NCBI GenBank assembly: GCA_963835295.1
Contig: CAWIEX010000011.1
Span: 434,001-498,000, forward strand
DNA from: JAOPZW01 sp963835295
GTDB lineage: Bacteria; Actinomycetota; Thermoleophilia; Solirubrobacterales; Solirubrobacteraceae
Reading direction: 5' to 3'
DNA: 64,000 nt
Shown piece by piece: positions 1 to 8,432 of the stretch. The notes under the pieces were generated by a model, which did not search any database, was not told the DNA's origin, and saw nothing but the letters and a program-made list of their open reading frames with translations. The translations under genes and the position numbers were made by a program. Positions within the stretch are counted from its first letter, which is position 1, and the number at the start of each line of letters is the position of its first letter.

Positions 1-1
1 G

Positions 2-334
2 CACCACGTGCTCTCCCAGGCCCTGGCGCGCTTCGCCGGCGTGTGGCACGGCCACGCCAACGCGGCGATGCTGCCCCACACGACCGTCGCTCTGCGCCGC
101 CGCGCGCCCGACGCGCTCGCCACCCTCGATGCCGCGGCCGGCGTGGAGATGGAGGCGCTGGCCCGGCGGCTGGCCAATCACGCCGGCGCCCAGCAGCTGC
201 GCGACCTCGGGGTCACCGAGGAGGCGCTCGAGACGTGCGTCGGAGAGGTCATGAAGCGCGGCAAGGACCTCGAGGGCACTCCGCCCGCCCCGAGCGAGCC
301 AGAGGTCAGAGCGCTGTACGAGGCGGCCTTCTGA
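2..334 (+). CDS. Iron-containing alcohol dehydrogenase / maleylacetate reductase-like, C-terminal part
   Basis: Only the last ~110 residues are in the window; the reading frame is open at the left edge. The visible start reads HHVLSQAL followed by an HGHANAAMLPHT-like stretch, which matches the metal-binding histidine region of group III iron-dependent alcohol dehydrogenases and of maleylacetate reductases (established family feature). The helical C-terminus is typical of the family. The TGA stop overlaps the ATG of the next gene (TGATG), so the gene is probably cotranscribed with tldD. The substrate cannot be told from this fragment. Confidence 0.75.
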   Translation, partial: HHVLSQALARFAGVWHGHANAAMLPHTTVALRRRAPDALATLDAAAGVEMEALARRLANHAGAQQLRDLGVTEEALETCVGEVMKRGKDLEGTPPAPSEPEVRALYEAAF

Positions 335-1776
335 TGCTCGAGCTTCTCACTGATCTGATGGACGACGCCGTGGGGCGCTGCGCGTACGCGGAGGCCCGCC
401 ACGTCGACGCCCGCTGCGAGGCGATCGCCGTCCTCAACGGCCGCGTGGACGCGATCGACAGCTCGGGCTCGGAGGGGATCGGGGTGCGCGTGCAGGTCGG
501 CGGCGGCTGGGGCTTCGCCGCCACGCGCGAGGTCACCCGCGAGGGCGCGCAGGCGGCGCTGGCCCACGCGCTGGCACTCGCCGAGGCGCAGCCGGCGACG
601 GCGGACCGGGCGCTGGCGCCCGTCGCGCCGGCGCTCGGGCACTGGGCCTCGCCCTACGAGATCGACCCGTTCACCGTCAGCCTGGAGGACAAGCTCGAGC
701 TGCTCTTCGCCGTCGAGGCGGCGCTGCGCACCGGCGACGAGCGCCTCGTGCGCACGGCCGCCACCTGCCGCGCGTGGCGCGAGGGCAAGGCCTTCGCCTC
801 GACCGAGGGCGCGGCCTGCACGCAGGAGACGGTGGCCGCGGGCGCGGGCATCGTCGCCTACGCCACCGACGGCAGCGACCTGCAGGTGCGCTCCTACCCG
901 ACCGCCCACGGCGGCGGCCTGAGCGCCGCCGCGGGCTGGGAGCACGTCCTTGCCCTCGACCTCGCCGCCAACGCCCCGCGCGTGGCCGAGGAGGCGGTCG
1001 CGCTGCTCAGCGCGCCGCAGTGCCCCGCCGGCACGAACACGATCGTGCTGCACGGCGAGCAGGTGGCGCTCCAGGTCCACGAGTCGATCGGCCACGCGCT
1101 CGAGCTCGACCGGATCCTGCTCGGCGAGGCGTCCTACGCGGGCACGAGCTGGGTCGAGCCCGACGATCTCGGCTCGCTGCGCTACGGCTCGGACCTGCTG
1201 CACGTCACGGCCGACGCGACGCTCCCCGGCGGCCTGGGCTCGTTCGGCTGGGACGACGAGGGGGTGGCCGCCGTGCGCGCGGACCTCGTCGAGGGCGGCG
1301 TGCTGCGCGGCGCGCTGTCCAACCGCGAGAGCGCGGCGGCGGTGGGCCTGAGCGCCTCGGGCGGCTGCGCGCGCGCCGACGGCTTCGCGCGCCAGCCGAT
1401 CGTGCGCATGACCAACGTCTCGCTCGAGCCGGGGACCGTGCCCACGCTCGCCGACCTCGTCGCCGACACCGACGAGGGCCTGTACCTGGAGACCAACCGC
1501 TCGTGGTCGATCGACGACCGCCGCCTGCAGTTCCAGTTCGCCACCGAGCTGTGCCGCGAGATCCGCGGCGGCGAGCTGGGCCGCCTGTACCGCAACGGCT
1601 CCTACGCCGGGGTCACGCCGCGCTTCTGGGGCAGCCTCGACGCGATCTGCGGGCCCGCCGAGTGGCGGCTGTGGGGGCTGACCAACTGCGGCAAGGGCGA
1701 GCCCGGCCAGGTCATGGTCGTCTCCCACGGCGCCGCCCCGGCGCGCTTTCGCGGCGTGCAGGTCGGTGTGGCGTGA
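334..1776 (+). CDS. tldD: TldD family zinc metalloprotease
   Basis: 480 residues, normal for TldD. The metal-binding signature HESIGH lies at residues 249-254, matching the HExxxH motif of TldD. TldD and its partner TldE/PmbA form a heterodimeric protease that degrades unfolded peptides and matures some peptide natural products and antitoxins (known for the family). The ATG overlaps the stop of the upstream dehydrogenase, and the partner gene follows 54 bp downstream. Only this member of the pair carries the catalytic motif, as expected. Confidence 0.9.
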   Translation: MLELLTDLMDDAVGRCAYAEARHVDARCEAIAVLNGRVDAIDSSGSEGIGVRVQVGGGWGFAATREVTREGAQAALAHALALAEAQPATADRALAPVAPALGHWASPYEIDPFTVSLEDKLELLFAVEAALRTGDERLVRTAATCRAWREGKAFASTEGAACTQETVAAGAGIVAYATDGSDLQVRSYPTAHGGGLSAAAGWEHVLALDLAANAPRVAEEAVALLSAPQCPAGTNTIVLHGEQVALQVHESIGHALELDRILLGEASYAGTSWVEPDDLGSLRYGSDLLHVTADATLPGGLGSFGWDDEGVAAVRADLVEGGVLRGALSNRESAAAVGLSASGGCARADGFARQPIVRMTNVSLEPGTVPTLADLVADTDEGLYLETNRSWSIDDRRLQFQFATELCREIRGGELGRLYRNGSYAGVTPRFWGSLDAICGPAEWRLWGLTNCGKGEPGQVMVVSHGAAPARFRGVQVGVA

Positions 1777-1830
1777 CAGCGCGCCATTGCTCGACCGTCG
1801 CGACGGCGACCTGCGGAGGAGGTGCTCGCG

Positions 1831-3201
1831 ATGACCCACGCCGATGAGCCGCTCGCGCTGGCCGAGCGCGCGTTGGGCTTCGCCGACGGCGAGGCGCAGG
1901 CCACCGTCGTGCGCGAGCGCTCGCTGCTCTCGCGCTTCGCGGTCTCGCGCCCGACGCAGGCCACGGAGGTCGACGACCTCACGGTCTCGGTCCTGTGCGT
2001 CGACCAGGGCCACACGGGCTCGGCGGAGACCAACGCGACGACCGACGAGGCGCTGCGCGACGTCGCCGCGCGGGCCCGGGCCGCGGCGCGCGCCGCGGCG
2101 GGGGCCGCCGGCGAGCCCGGCGACTACCCGGGACTGCCGGCGCCGGCGCCCGCGCCCCACCACGAGGGCTTCGACCCGCTCACCGCCCAGCTCGACCCCG
2201 GCGCGGCGGGTGAGGCCCTGAGCGTGGCCTTCGAGCGCTGCGCGGCCGCGGGGCTGCAGGCGTTCGGGATCTGGACCGCGGGCGCCGTGGACACCGCCAT
2301 CGCCTCGTCCACGGGCGTGCGCGCGCTGGACAGCGTGACCGACGCCTTCATGAAGGTCATCGCCCGCCACGAGAGCGGGCGGTCGGGCTGGGCGGCCGGC
2401 ACCGGGGTGTCGATCGCCGCGCTGGACGCCGACGCGCTGGCCACGCGCGCGGCGGCCAAGGTCACCCGCGAGGAGCCGGTCGAGCTCGCGCCGGGCGAGT
2501 ACCCGGTGGTGCTCGAGAGCGACGCCGTCGGCTCGCTGCTGGAGTTCCTCGGCGGCCTGGCCTTCGACGGGCTCGCCCACAGCGAGGGGCGCGGCGCGCT
2601 CGTCGGTCGCCTGGGCGAGCGGATCGCGGCGCCGAGCATCGACCTGACCGACTCGCCGCAGTTCGCGGGCACCCTGCCGCGCGCCGTCGATGCCGAGGGC
2701 GTGCCGAAGCGCACGCTGGCGCTCATCCGGGACGGCGTCGCCCAGGCGCTGGTGCACGACACGCGCTCGGCGGCCCGGGCGGCGACGACGTCCACCGGCC
2801 ATGCCCTCGCCCCTGGCGGCTCGGCCTACGGCCCCGCGCCGACCAACCTCGTGCTCATCGGCGGGGACGCCGCCGACGAGGCCGCGCTCATGGCCCCGAT
2901 TGAGCGCGGCGTCTACGTGACGCGCCTGTGGTACCTCAACACCGTGCACCAGAAGTCCACGCAGGTGACCGGGACCACGCGCGACGGCACCTTCCTCATC
3001 GAGGACGGCCGCATCGGGCGCCCGCTCAAGGACGTGCGCTTCACCGACTCGATCCTGCGCCTCCTCGAGGCCACCGAGGCGCTGACCGCGACCCAGCGAC
3101 TCGTCGCCGAGGCCGACTTCTACGGCCGGCGCTTCGCCAGTGGCGTCGTCACCCCGGCGCTGCGCGCGCAGGGCTTCAGGATCACCGGGCAGACGGTATG
3201 A
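1831..3201 (+). CDS. pmbA: TldE/PmbA family protein, non-catalytic partner of TldD
   Basis: 456 residues from the ATG at 1831, chosen because a strong Shine-Dalgarno sequence (GGAGGAGG, 1815-1822) sits about 8 bases upstream; an in-frame start nine bases earlier overlaps that site. Sequence features are those of PmbA: no HExxxH, and a C-terminal region with GTTRDGTFLIEDG and RFTDSIL-like segments. It should pair with the adjacent TldD. Its last 20 bp overlap the 3' end of the convergent GGDEF/HD-GYP gene, so the two transcripts are antisense at their ends. Confidence 0.88.
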   Translation: MTHADEPLALAERALGFADGEAQATVVRERSLLSRFAVSRPTQATEVDDLTVSVLCVDQGHTGSAETNATTDEALRDVAARARAAARAAAGAAGEPGDYPGLPAPAPAPHHEGFDPLTAQLDPGAAGEALSVAFERCAAAGLQAFGIWTAGAVDTAIASSTGVRALDSVTDAFMKVIARHESGRSGWAAGTGVSIAALDADALATRAAAKVTREEPVELAPGEYPVVLESDAVGSLLEFLGGLAFDGLAHSEGRGALVGRLGERIAAPSIDLTDSPQFAGTLPRAVDAEGVPKRTLALIRDGVAQALVHDTRSAARAATTSTGHALAPGGSAYGPAPTNLVLIGGDAADEAALMAPIERGVYVTRLWYLNTVHQKSTQVTGTTRDGTFLIEDGRIGRPLKDVRFTDSILRLLEATEALTATQRLVAEADFYGRRFASGVVTPALRAQGFRITGQTV

Positions 3202-5329
3202 GCGGCTCGGCCCGGCACAATGCCGCCAGTGCGGCGACGGGCTCGGGCGCGAACTGAGCGCCGACGAGGCGCTCGCACTCGGCCAGCGCATCGTCGCGCG
3301 AGCGCGCGGCCGAGTAGATCCGCGTGGCGGTCATCACGTCGAAGGCATCGGCCACGGCGAGGATGCCCGCGCCGTCGGGAATCTGCGCCGCGGTCAGGCC
3401 GGCCGGATAGCCGCGCCCGTCGGGGCGCTCGTGATGGGCGCGGATCCAGTCGACCTGCTCGGCGAGCAGGAGGTCCTCGACCATCTGCGCGCCGAGCGCC
3501 GCGTGGCGCTTGATGTGCTCGTACTCGTCGTCGGTCAGCCGGCCGGGCTTCAGCAGCACGGCGTCGGGGACGCCGATCTTGCCCACGTCGTGCACCAGGG
3601 CGGCGTCCTCGAGCAGCGCGACCCGCTCCTCGCTCCAGCGCAGGCGGCGCGCGATGTCGCAGGCGAGGGTGGCCACGCGCTGGGAGTGCTCGCGGGTCGA
3701 CTGGTCCTTGGCGTCGATGGCGCGGGCGAGCGCCCGGATCCCGACCAGCGCCTGGGAGCGCTGCAGCTGGTCGGCCCGCTCGGAGATCGAGAGCTCCCGG
3801 ACGACCTCGGGGTCGTAGACCCACGCCGCGTCGCGCCCGTGGGCCTTGCCCCAGTACAGCGCGCCGTCGGCGAGCCGGACGAGGCTGTCGGGGTCGATGG
3901 CGTGCTCGAGGCCGCAGATGCCGGCCGAGACGGTGATCGCCAGCCCGCCGTCGAGCTCGAGACCGGCGATCGCGCCGCGGGCGCGCTCGACGGCGGACAG
4001 CGCCTGCGCCTCGTCGGTCTCGGGCATGAGCAGTGCGAACTCGTCGCCGCCCAGGCGGGCGAGGACGTCCTCGCTGCGGGCGACGTCGCTGAGCGTGGCG
4101 GCCACGGCGGCCAGCACGTCGTCGCCGCGCTCGTGGCCCAGCGAGTCGTTGATCGCCTTGAAGTGGTCGACGTCCAGCAGCGCGAGCGTGAGCGGCCGCT
4201 CGTGGCGCAGCGCGCGCGAGAGCTCCTCGCGCAGGCGCTCGTGGAAGGCCCGGTGGTTGGCCAGGCGCGTCAGCGGATCGGTGGCGGCCTGCTCGACGAG
4301 GACCGCGTGAGCCTCGGTGTTGGCCACGGCCAGGCCGATCAGCTCGGCGAAGTCGTCGAGGACGCGCTCAGCGTCGGCCGGCAGCGCGTCGGGCGCCACG
4401 GAGGCCACCGAGATCGCCCCCCACAGCCGTCCGCGCACCTGCACGGGCGTGGTCAGCGAGCAGCCGTAGCCCATGCGCGCGGCGCGCTTGGCCTCCCCGT
4501 GACGGTCGACGCGCACGGCGCGCCCGTCGAGGTAGAGGCGGTGCAGGTCGTCGCCGCGCGTGAGCGGCAGGATGGTGCCGGGCGCCAGCGCCGGCGCGCC
4601 GTCGCGGGCCCATGCGCCGCCGATGACGGCCGACTCGCTGCTGGCGAACTCGACGATGCCGCAGCCGTCGACGCCCAGCAGGATGGCGATGCGCCGCGAG
4701 GCGAGGACGAAGACGTCGGCCGGCGCCATGCCCGAGGCGACCGCGGTGGCCAGCTCGCGCATGACGGCGTGCTCCTCGGTGACGCGCGCCAGCAGGACGC
4801 GGCCGGCGACGACGACGGAGGCGAGCGAGCCGAGGACGAGCACCGCGCTGAGCGAGTCCGCCGCCATGCTCTGCGCGCGGGCGTGGGCGTCGTAGAGCAG
4901 CGGCAGCTCCTGCACGGCGACCGCGCCGGCGACGCACAGGGAGGTGAAGCGGCGCGACAGGAAGCAGGCCGAGTAGACGACCACGAACATGGGGACCTGC
5001 TCGACGGGCGAGTCGAAGCCCCCCGTGGCGTAGATCGCCAGCGCCGTGCTCGCGAGCCCGGCGATCGTGCCGGTCGGCAGCACCCACGCGGGCAGCGTGC
5101 GCCAGTCGAGGATGAAGGTGCTCAGCAGGCCGTAGACGACGCTGGCGACGCCCAGCGGCGCGAGGAGCCCTGAGTGCGTGAGCGTGGTCCCGGGCAACGC
5201 GAGCAGCAGCAGCGCGTAGAGGCCTGCGCCGATGTACAGCGCGCCGCCGACGCGCCCGGTGAGCATCGGCTCACGACGCCACAGGTCGGGCACGTCGCGC
5301 AACCAGGCCGTCCGGGGCATGACGCTCAT
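3182..5329 (-). CDS. Membrane GAF-GGDEF-HD-GYP cyclic-di-GMP turnover protein
   Basis: 715 residues. Residues ~25-180 hold six or so hydrophobic segments, ~195-340 look like a GAF sensor domain, ~345-505 are a diguanylate cyclase domain with intact GGDEF (427-431) and an RxxD inhibitory site (RSED, 418-421), and ~525-705 are an HD-GYP phosphodiesterase domain with HDVGK (580-584) and HHERPDGRGYP (632-642). Both catalytic domains look intact, so it could make and degrade cyclic di-GMP; which activity dominates cannot be read from sequence. It starts 10 bp after the stop of the chemoreceptor gene and is probably in the same operon, suggesting one stimulus feeds both outputs. Confidence 0.9.
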   Translation of the reverse strand: MSVMPRTAWLRDVPDLWRREPMLTGRVGGALYIGAGLYALLLLALPGTTLTHSGLLAPLGVASVVYGLLSTFILDWRTLPAWVLPTGTIAGLASTALAIYATGGFDSPVEQVPMFVVVYSACFLSRRFTSLCVAGAVAVQELPLLYDAHARAQSMAADSLSAVLVLGSLASVVVAGRVLLARVTEEHAVMRELATAVASGMAPADVFVLASRRIAILLGVDGCGIVEFASSESAVIGGAWARDGAPALAPGTILPLTRGDDLHRLYLDGRAVRVDRHGEAKRAARMGYGCSLTTPVQVRGRLWGAISVASVAPDALPADAERVLDDFAELIGLAVANTEAHAVLVEQAATDPLTRLANHRAFHERLREELSRALRHERPLTLALLDVDHFKAINDSLGHERGDDVLAAVAATLSDVARSEDVLARLGGDEFALLMPETDEAQALSAVERARGAIAGLELDGGLAITVSAGICGLEHAIDPDSLVRLADGALYWGKAHGRDAAWVYDPEVVRELSISERADQLQRSQALVGIRALARAIDAKDQSTREHSQRVATLACDIARRLRWSEERVALLEDAALVHDVGKIGVPDAVLLKPGRLTDDEYEHIKRHAALGAQMVEDLLLAEQVDWIRAHHERPDGRGYPAGLTAAQIPDGAGILAVADAFDVMTATRIYSAARSRDDALAECERLVGAQFAPEPVAALAALCRAEPLIPSAR

Positions 5330-5339
5330 CCGCCTTCGG

Positions 5340-7199
5340 TCACGCCAGCGTGAAGCGCCCGACGAGCCGCTCGAGCTCCTCGGCGGTGCGCGCCAGCTCC
5401 TGGGCCGAGGCGGCGATCTGCTGCGTCGAGGACGAGGTCTGCTCGGTCGAGGCCGAGACCTGCTCGGTCGTGGCCGAGGACTCCTCGGCCACCGCCGCGA
5501 TCTCCGAGACGTCGTCGCGCATGCGCGTAGCCCCGGCGGCGATCTCCTGCGAGGCGGCGGCGATCTGCTCGATGCGCGCGTTCATGTCGTCGACCGAGTC
5601 GCCGATGGCCTCGAAGGCGTGGCGCGCCTGCTCGACCGTGGCCGCCGACTCGTCCGTGCGCCGTGCGCCCTGCTCGACGACGTCGACCGCGAGGCGCGTC
5701 TGGTGCTGGATCTGCTCGATGAGCGCGGTAATGAGAGTCGCGGAGGCCTTGGACTCCTCGGCCAGCTTGCGGACCTCGTCGGCCACGACCGCGAAGCCGC
5801 GGCCCTGCTCGCCGGCGCGCGCCGCCTCGATGGCCGCGTTGAGCGCCAGCAGGTTGGTCTGTGCCGCGATGGCGGTGATGGTCTCGACGATCCCGCTGAT
5901 CTCGTGCGACGTGTCGGCCAGGCCGCGGATGGCGGTCGTGACCTCGTGGGAGGCGTCGCGCACGCTGCCCATGGCGGTGCTGGCCTGCGCCGCGGCGGTG
6001 ACGCCCTCGCGCGCGACCTCGCGCGTCTCGCGCGCGGCGTCGGCGGTCTCCTCCGTCGTGCGCGCCGTCTGCCCCACGGCGGTCTCCATCCGCGCCGCGG
6101 TGTCGCTGGCGGAGGCGACCATGATGACCTGGCGCTCGGCGCCGCCGGCGACGGAGCCGACGGCGCGGGTGATCTCCGCCATCGCGCGGCCGGTCTCCTC
6201 GGAGTTGGTGGCGAACTGCTCAGAGGCGGCGCTGACGCCGCGGGCGCTGTCGGAGACCTGGCCGATCATCGTCCCGAGGCTGGCGCGGGTGGTCTCGTAG
6301 GCCGCGATCGAGGCGCGGGCGCCGTCGATGAGGTCGTCGACCACCGCGCTGGCGGCACCGATCTCGTCGCGCGCCCGCGAGCCGATCTTCTCGGTGCCGC
6401 TCGCGGCGGCGACGGTGAGGTCGCCCCGGGCAGTGGCCTCCAGACCGGTTCCGAGCTGCGTCAGGCAGTTGCGCGTGACGCTGCGAAGCCGATGCACGAG
6501 CACGGAGAGCGGGCGGGTGATCGAGCGCGTGATGACGAAGGCCATGACCGCCGAGAGGACGAGCGCGACGGCGATGACGATCCAGATCGTGCGCTGGCCG
6601 CGGCTCGCCTTGGCCGAGGTGGCGGCGAGTGCGGCGCGGTTCTCGGCCCCGAGCTCGCGGGCCAGCGCCGAGCGGGTGGCTTCGAGGCGCGCGAGCGCGG
6701 GCGTGGCGTCGCCGACATATGCGTTGCGCGAAGCGCTGCGGCCGTCGTCCCCGCTGGCGTGGCGCACGGTCTCTGCGCGCGAGAGCGCGACCGCCTTGTC
6801 GGCGGTGCGGGCGTAGGCGTTGGTGTCGGCCGCCAGCCGGTTGAGCGCCTTGACCGCGCGCGGATCGGCCACCTGCGGCCTGAGCTGGCGCAGCTCGCCG
6901 AGCATCTGGTCGTTGCGCTGGTCGACGCGCCAGGCGATGAAGTCCTGGTTCTGCAGGTCGCCGTCGTAGACGTAGAGATGGCGCACGAGCTCGTGCGCGG
7001 CGGCCTGCGCGTTGAGGCCGAGGGCGGAGACGAGCGCCAGCGCCTCGAGCCGCTGGCTCTGCGCGGAGGAGGTCGAGGAGAGGTTCAGCGAGCGGCTCGC
7101 GCCCACCCCGACGAGGCCGACTGCCAGCAGCGCGGCGGCGAGGATCGCGAAGGCGGCAGCCAGGCGCGCGCCCAGGGGCACGAGGCGGAGCGGGTTCAC
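5340..7199 (-). CDS. Methyl-accepting chemotaxis protein with 4-helix-bundle sensor
   Basis: 619 residues from a GTG start; the ribosome site is weak. TM1 is at ~11-33, a helical periplasmic domain at ~35-200, TM2 at ~203-224, HAMP at ~225-280, and a long coiled-coil signalling domain to the C-terminus. The conserved hairpin tip that contacts CheA/CheW is clear at ~443-482 (AAQTNLLALNAAIEAARAGE). The GGDEF/HD-GYP gene follows directly. No cheA, cheW or flagellar gene is in the window, so the pathway it feeds is not visible. Confidence 0.92.
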   Translation of the reverse strand: MNPLRLVPLGARLAAAFAILAAALLAVGLVGVGASRSLNLSSTSSAQSQRLEALALVSALGLNAQAAAHELVRHLYVYDGDLQNQDFIAWRVDQRNDQMLGELRQLRPQVADPRAVKALNRLAADTNAYARTADKAVALSRAETVRHASGDDGRSASRNAYVGDATPALARLEATRSALARELGAENRAALAATSAKASRGQRTIWIVIAVALVLSAVMAFVITRSITRPLSVLVHRLRSVTRNCLTQLGTGLEATARGDLTVAAASGTEKIGSRARDEIGAASAVVDDLIDGARASIAAYETTRASLGTMIGQVSDSARGVSAASEQFATNSEETGRAMAEITRAVGSVAGGAERQVIMVASASDTAARMETAVGQTARTTEETADAARETREVAREGVTAAAQASTAMGSVRDASHEVTTAIRGLADTSHEISGIVETITAIAAQTNLLALNAAIEAARAGEQGRGFAVVADEVRKLAEESKASATLITALIEQIQHQTRLAVDVVEQGARRTDESAATVEQARHAFEAIGDSVDDMNARIEQIAAASQEIAAGATRMRDDVSEIAAVAEESSATTEQVSASTEQTSSSTQQIAASAQELARTAEELERLVGRFTLA

Positions 7200-7247
7200 C
7201 CCCGAGTAGGTCGGCCCGTCGGCGCTCGGCTTGAGCGCCGAGCGGCG

Positions 7248-7478
7248 CTACCAGGGCTTCTTGATCAGGACGACGGTGTTGACCGCGAAGAGGATCGCGA
7301 AGGCGATCGTCCAGCGGTTGAGGTTGCGCTCGACGAGCGAGCCGCCGCCCAGCGGGCCCTGCCCGCTGCCGACGCCGAAGGCGCCCGACAGCCCCGCATC
7401 CTTCCCCGAGTGCATGAGGATGAGGAAGATCAGGACGATGCAGATCACGACCTGGAGAACGGAGAGGATCAGTTCCAT
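7248..7478 (-). CDS. secG: Preprotein translocase subunit SecG
   Basis: 76 residues with the SecG plan: TM1 (~2-22), a short loop carrying HSGKDAGLSGAFG, a glycine-rich linker and TM2 (~55-71) preceded by an NRWT motif. SecG assists SecYE in protein export at the cytoplasmic membrane. It lies 48 bp upstream of the chemoreceptor gene on the same strand and could be transcribed with it, although the functions are unrelated. Confidence 0.93.
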   Translation of the reverse strand: MELILSVLQVVICIVLIFLILMHSGKDAGLSGAFGVGSGQGPLGGGSLVERNLNRWTIAFAILFAVNTVVLIKKPW

Positions 7479-7545
7479 CGCAGTTGATGGTACCGGCCCC
7501 TCCGCTCCCAGGCCGCCCTACCTCCTCAGCGCGCCGACCGGCAGG

Positions 7546-8106
7546 CTAGGCCTTGGCCGGCTGACCGTCGTCGGCGCCCTTGTTGCAGTCGTGGCCGAGG
7601 TCGCCACTGTCGGCGCTGTGAGCCTTCTGCAGGCCCCCGTGCCTGTGGTGGCCGCGCTTGTGGCCACGGCGATGACCGAAGTCCTTGCGCTGCACCGGGG
7701 CGAGCGTCGAGGACGCGACCGTGGTGTCGCCCTCCTTGACGACGACCGTGTAGGTCGCGCCGTCGGTGGCGTTGAACGTGGCGGACGTGACATAGCCCTT
7801 GAGCTTGCCGTTCTCGTCCGTCGTCGCGGTCGTCGGGGCGAAGTCGCTCACGCCGTCGAGGGCGAAGTTGTACGCCGTGTTCGGCTTGAGATTGCGCACC
7901 TTCACGGCGAGCACGTTCTTGTCGGCGCCGTCGAGCAGCAGCGCATGGCCGCCGATCGCGGTCGCCGGGTCGGTGGCGGCGGTCGTGCCGGCCACCTTGC
8001 CGGCCCAGGCCTTCGTGGTGTTCGCACCGTGGTGTGCGCTCGCGGTCCCCGTGAGGGACACAAGCGCGACGCACGCCAGCGCGATGATCTTCGTTTTGGC
8101 GTTCAT
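7546..8106 (-). CDS. Secreted protein with His-rich C-terminal tail, function unknown
   Basis: 186 residues from the ATG at 8106. The first ~24 residues form a Sec signal peptide (hydrophobic core, cleavage near TASA-HH). The middle (~30-145) is rich in short beta-type segments with many Thr and Asp and reads like an immunoglobulin-like extracellular domain; this is an impression, not a family match. The tail (~148-165) is dense in His, Arg and Gly and could bind metal. One cysteine sits near the C-terminus. No family was recognised. It is downstream of the ccm genes on the same strand. Confidence 0.75.
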   Translation of the reverse strand: MNAKTKIIALACVALVSLTGTASAHHGANTTKAWAGKVAGTTAATDPATAIGGHALLLDGADKNVLAVKVRNLKPNTAYNFALDGVSDFAPTTATTDENGKLKGYVTSATFNATDGATYTVVVKEGDTTVASSTLAPVQRKDFGHRRGHKRGHHRHGGLQKAHSADSGDLGHDCNKGADDGQPAKA

Positions 8107-8144
8107 GGCGGCTTCAACGCCGCGAGGGCGCCCGGGTTGGAAGG

Positions 8145-8420
8145 TCAGCCCAGGTCGTCCAAGCGCCGCAGCAGGTCGATCGCCTCGGCGCGCAGGTCGC
8201 GGTCCAGGGCACGCCAGTCCCCCTCGGACAGCTTGCCCGTGCGGTAGTCGAGCTCGGCGTCGCGGATCTCGCGGTACTTGGCCTCCTTGGCCGCCTCGAG
8301 GTCCTCGCGGCGCGCGGCCTCGGCCTCCTCCACGGCCGGGGCGCTCCGCAGCGGCCCGCTGACCAGCCACACGACGACGCCGAGCAGCACGATGACGATC
8401 AGCGGAGCCAGGACGTCCAT
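8145..8420 (-). CDS. Small membrane-anchored CcmI-like protein
   Basis: 91 residues: one N-terminal membrane helix (~5-22) followed by a charged helix with a YREIRDAELDYRTGKLSEGDW stretch. The motif E-L-D-Y-x-T-G-K-L is characteristic of small CcmI/CcmH-like proteins encoded after ccmF in actinobacteria and Chloroflexi. It likely anchors or chaperones apocytochrome during haem attachment (inferred from family and position). It is 12 bp downstream of ccmF. Confidence 0.75.
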   Translation of the reverse strand: MDVLAPLIVIVLLGVVVWLVSGPLRSAPAVEEAEAARREDLEAAKEAKYREIRDAELDYRTGKLSEGDWRALDRDLRAEAIDLLRRLDDLG

Positions 8421-8432
8421 GCGCGGGCGCGC

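Noticed and set aside
178..3291. A very long open frame on the minus strand, antisense to tldD and pmbA
   Set aside because: It is composed of Arg/Gly/Ala-rich sequence with no domain, and the plus strand encodes two complete recognised proteins. Such frames are expected in GC-rich DNA.
3140..5173. A 677-codon plus-strand frame opposite the GGDEF/HD-GYP gene
   Set aside because: The minus-strand product has intact GGDEF and HD-GYP motifs; the plus frame has no recognisable features.
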